In this document: positions 17,111-17,248 of the stretch, piece by piece
How positions within the stretch are numbered: the first letter of the stretch is position 1
Layout of the letters: every line of letters begins with the position of its first letter
NCBI GenBank assembly: GCA_910592005.1
Contig: CAJVPP010001910.1
Span: 1 to 17,248, forward strand
Direction of reading: 5' to 3'
Source of the DNA: Funneliformis mosseae
Taxonomy: Eukaryota; Glomeromycota; Glomeromycetes; Glomerales; Glomeraceae
Length of the DNA stretch: 17,248 bases
The notes under the pieces: generated by a model
Told to the model about the DNA's origin: nothing
Seen by the model: the letters and a program-made list of their open reading frames with translations, nothing else
The model's database searches: none
Translations under genes and position numbers: made by a program

Positions 17111-17248
17111 GAGTCAAGTCGAGTTGAGTTTAAAAACTAACTCTATTCGACTCATTTTTCGAGTCAAGTCAAGTCAAATTTATTTTATAAAATCTTTCAA
17201 TTTGATTTGATTCGAATTATATAAATTTTAAACTCGACTCAATTTGAC
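17111..17248. mobile_element. GAGTC/AAGTC repeat with inverted arms, probable DNA-transposon terminus
   Basis: The left arm at 17113-17131 (GTCAAGTCGAGTTGAGTTT) matches the inverse of 17230-17248 at 16 of 19 bases. Between them, pentamers repeat: GAGTC, AAGTC, GAGTT, GAGTT at 17111-17130, and GAGTC, AAGTC, AAGTC, AAATT at 17161-17180. A GACTC/GAGTC mini-hairpin lies at 17149-17165. The element is cut by the window edge. Such arrays resemble subterminal regions of hAT-like elements or MITEs; the family is not proven. Confidence 0.55.

Noticed and set aside
1..17248. tRNA, rRNA, CRISPR arrays, bacterial operons or ribosome-binding sites
   Set aside because: I saw no cloverleaf with a GGTTCGA-type arm and no regularly spaced repeats, and the spliced genes show a eukaryotic nuclear locus.

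Overview
The window is eukaryotic nuclear DNA, almost certainly fungal. It is very AT-rich, its genes carry many short GT-AG introns (roughly 65-160 nt, one of 405 nt), and it holds an NDT80/PhoG-type transcription factor, a class typical of fungi. The combination of extreme AT content, frequent dead hAT-like elements and intron-rich conserved genes fits an arbuscular mycorrhizal fungus (Glomeromycotina, Rhizophagus-like). That assignment is inference; no sequence search was possible.

Layout. Positions 1-3500 are a transposon graveyard: a heavily decayed hAT-family transposase relic (748-2556, +), pentameric repeats, a CCHC zinc-knuckle relic (2997-3238, +) and a tiny element with inverted termini (3357-3479). 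Next is a single-exon gene (3816-6119, +) for a 767-residue Q/N/S/P-rich protein with one C-terminal membrane segment. It converges, across 944 bases of homopolymer-rich DNA, on three genes in tandem on the minus strand: an NDT80/PhoG DNA-binding transcription factor (7064-9713, 5 coding exons, 639 aa), a ketohexokinase-like PfkB sugar kinase (10398-11703, 4 exons, 334 aa) and the ubiquitin-activating enzyme E1, UBA1 (11988-16408, 19 exons, 1003 aa). The last 840 bases are AT-rich intergenic DNA ending in a GAGTC/AAGTC-type inverted repeat that probably marks the edge of another transposable element.

I assembled the three spliced genes by hand from the six-frame reading. Every junction is GT-AG, keeps phase and restores family-conserved sequence across the join. 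Nothing suggests the genes work in one pathway: UBA1 is housekeeping (ubiquitin activation), the kinase is sugar metabolism and the NDT80-type protein is a regulator. Their order looks like ordinary fungal tandem spacing.

I did not find a new multi-gene system. The observations most worth checking are: the hAT relic, whose stops fall on conserved Trp and Arg positions in a transition-type pattern and whose first catalytic Asp reads Asn; a 3' splice site in UBA1 directly followed by a consensus 5' splice site (recursive-splice geometry); a GC-richer block with three CGCGG motifs and an NDT80-type (MSE) site inside the first coding intron of the NDT80-like gene; and the unrecognised tail-anchored low-complexity protein.
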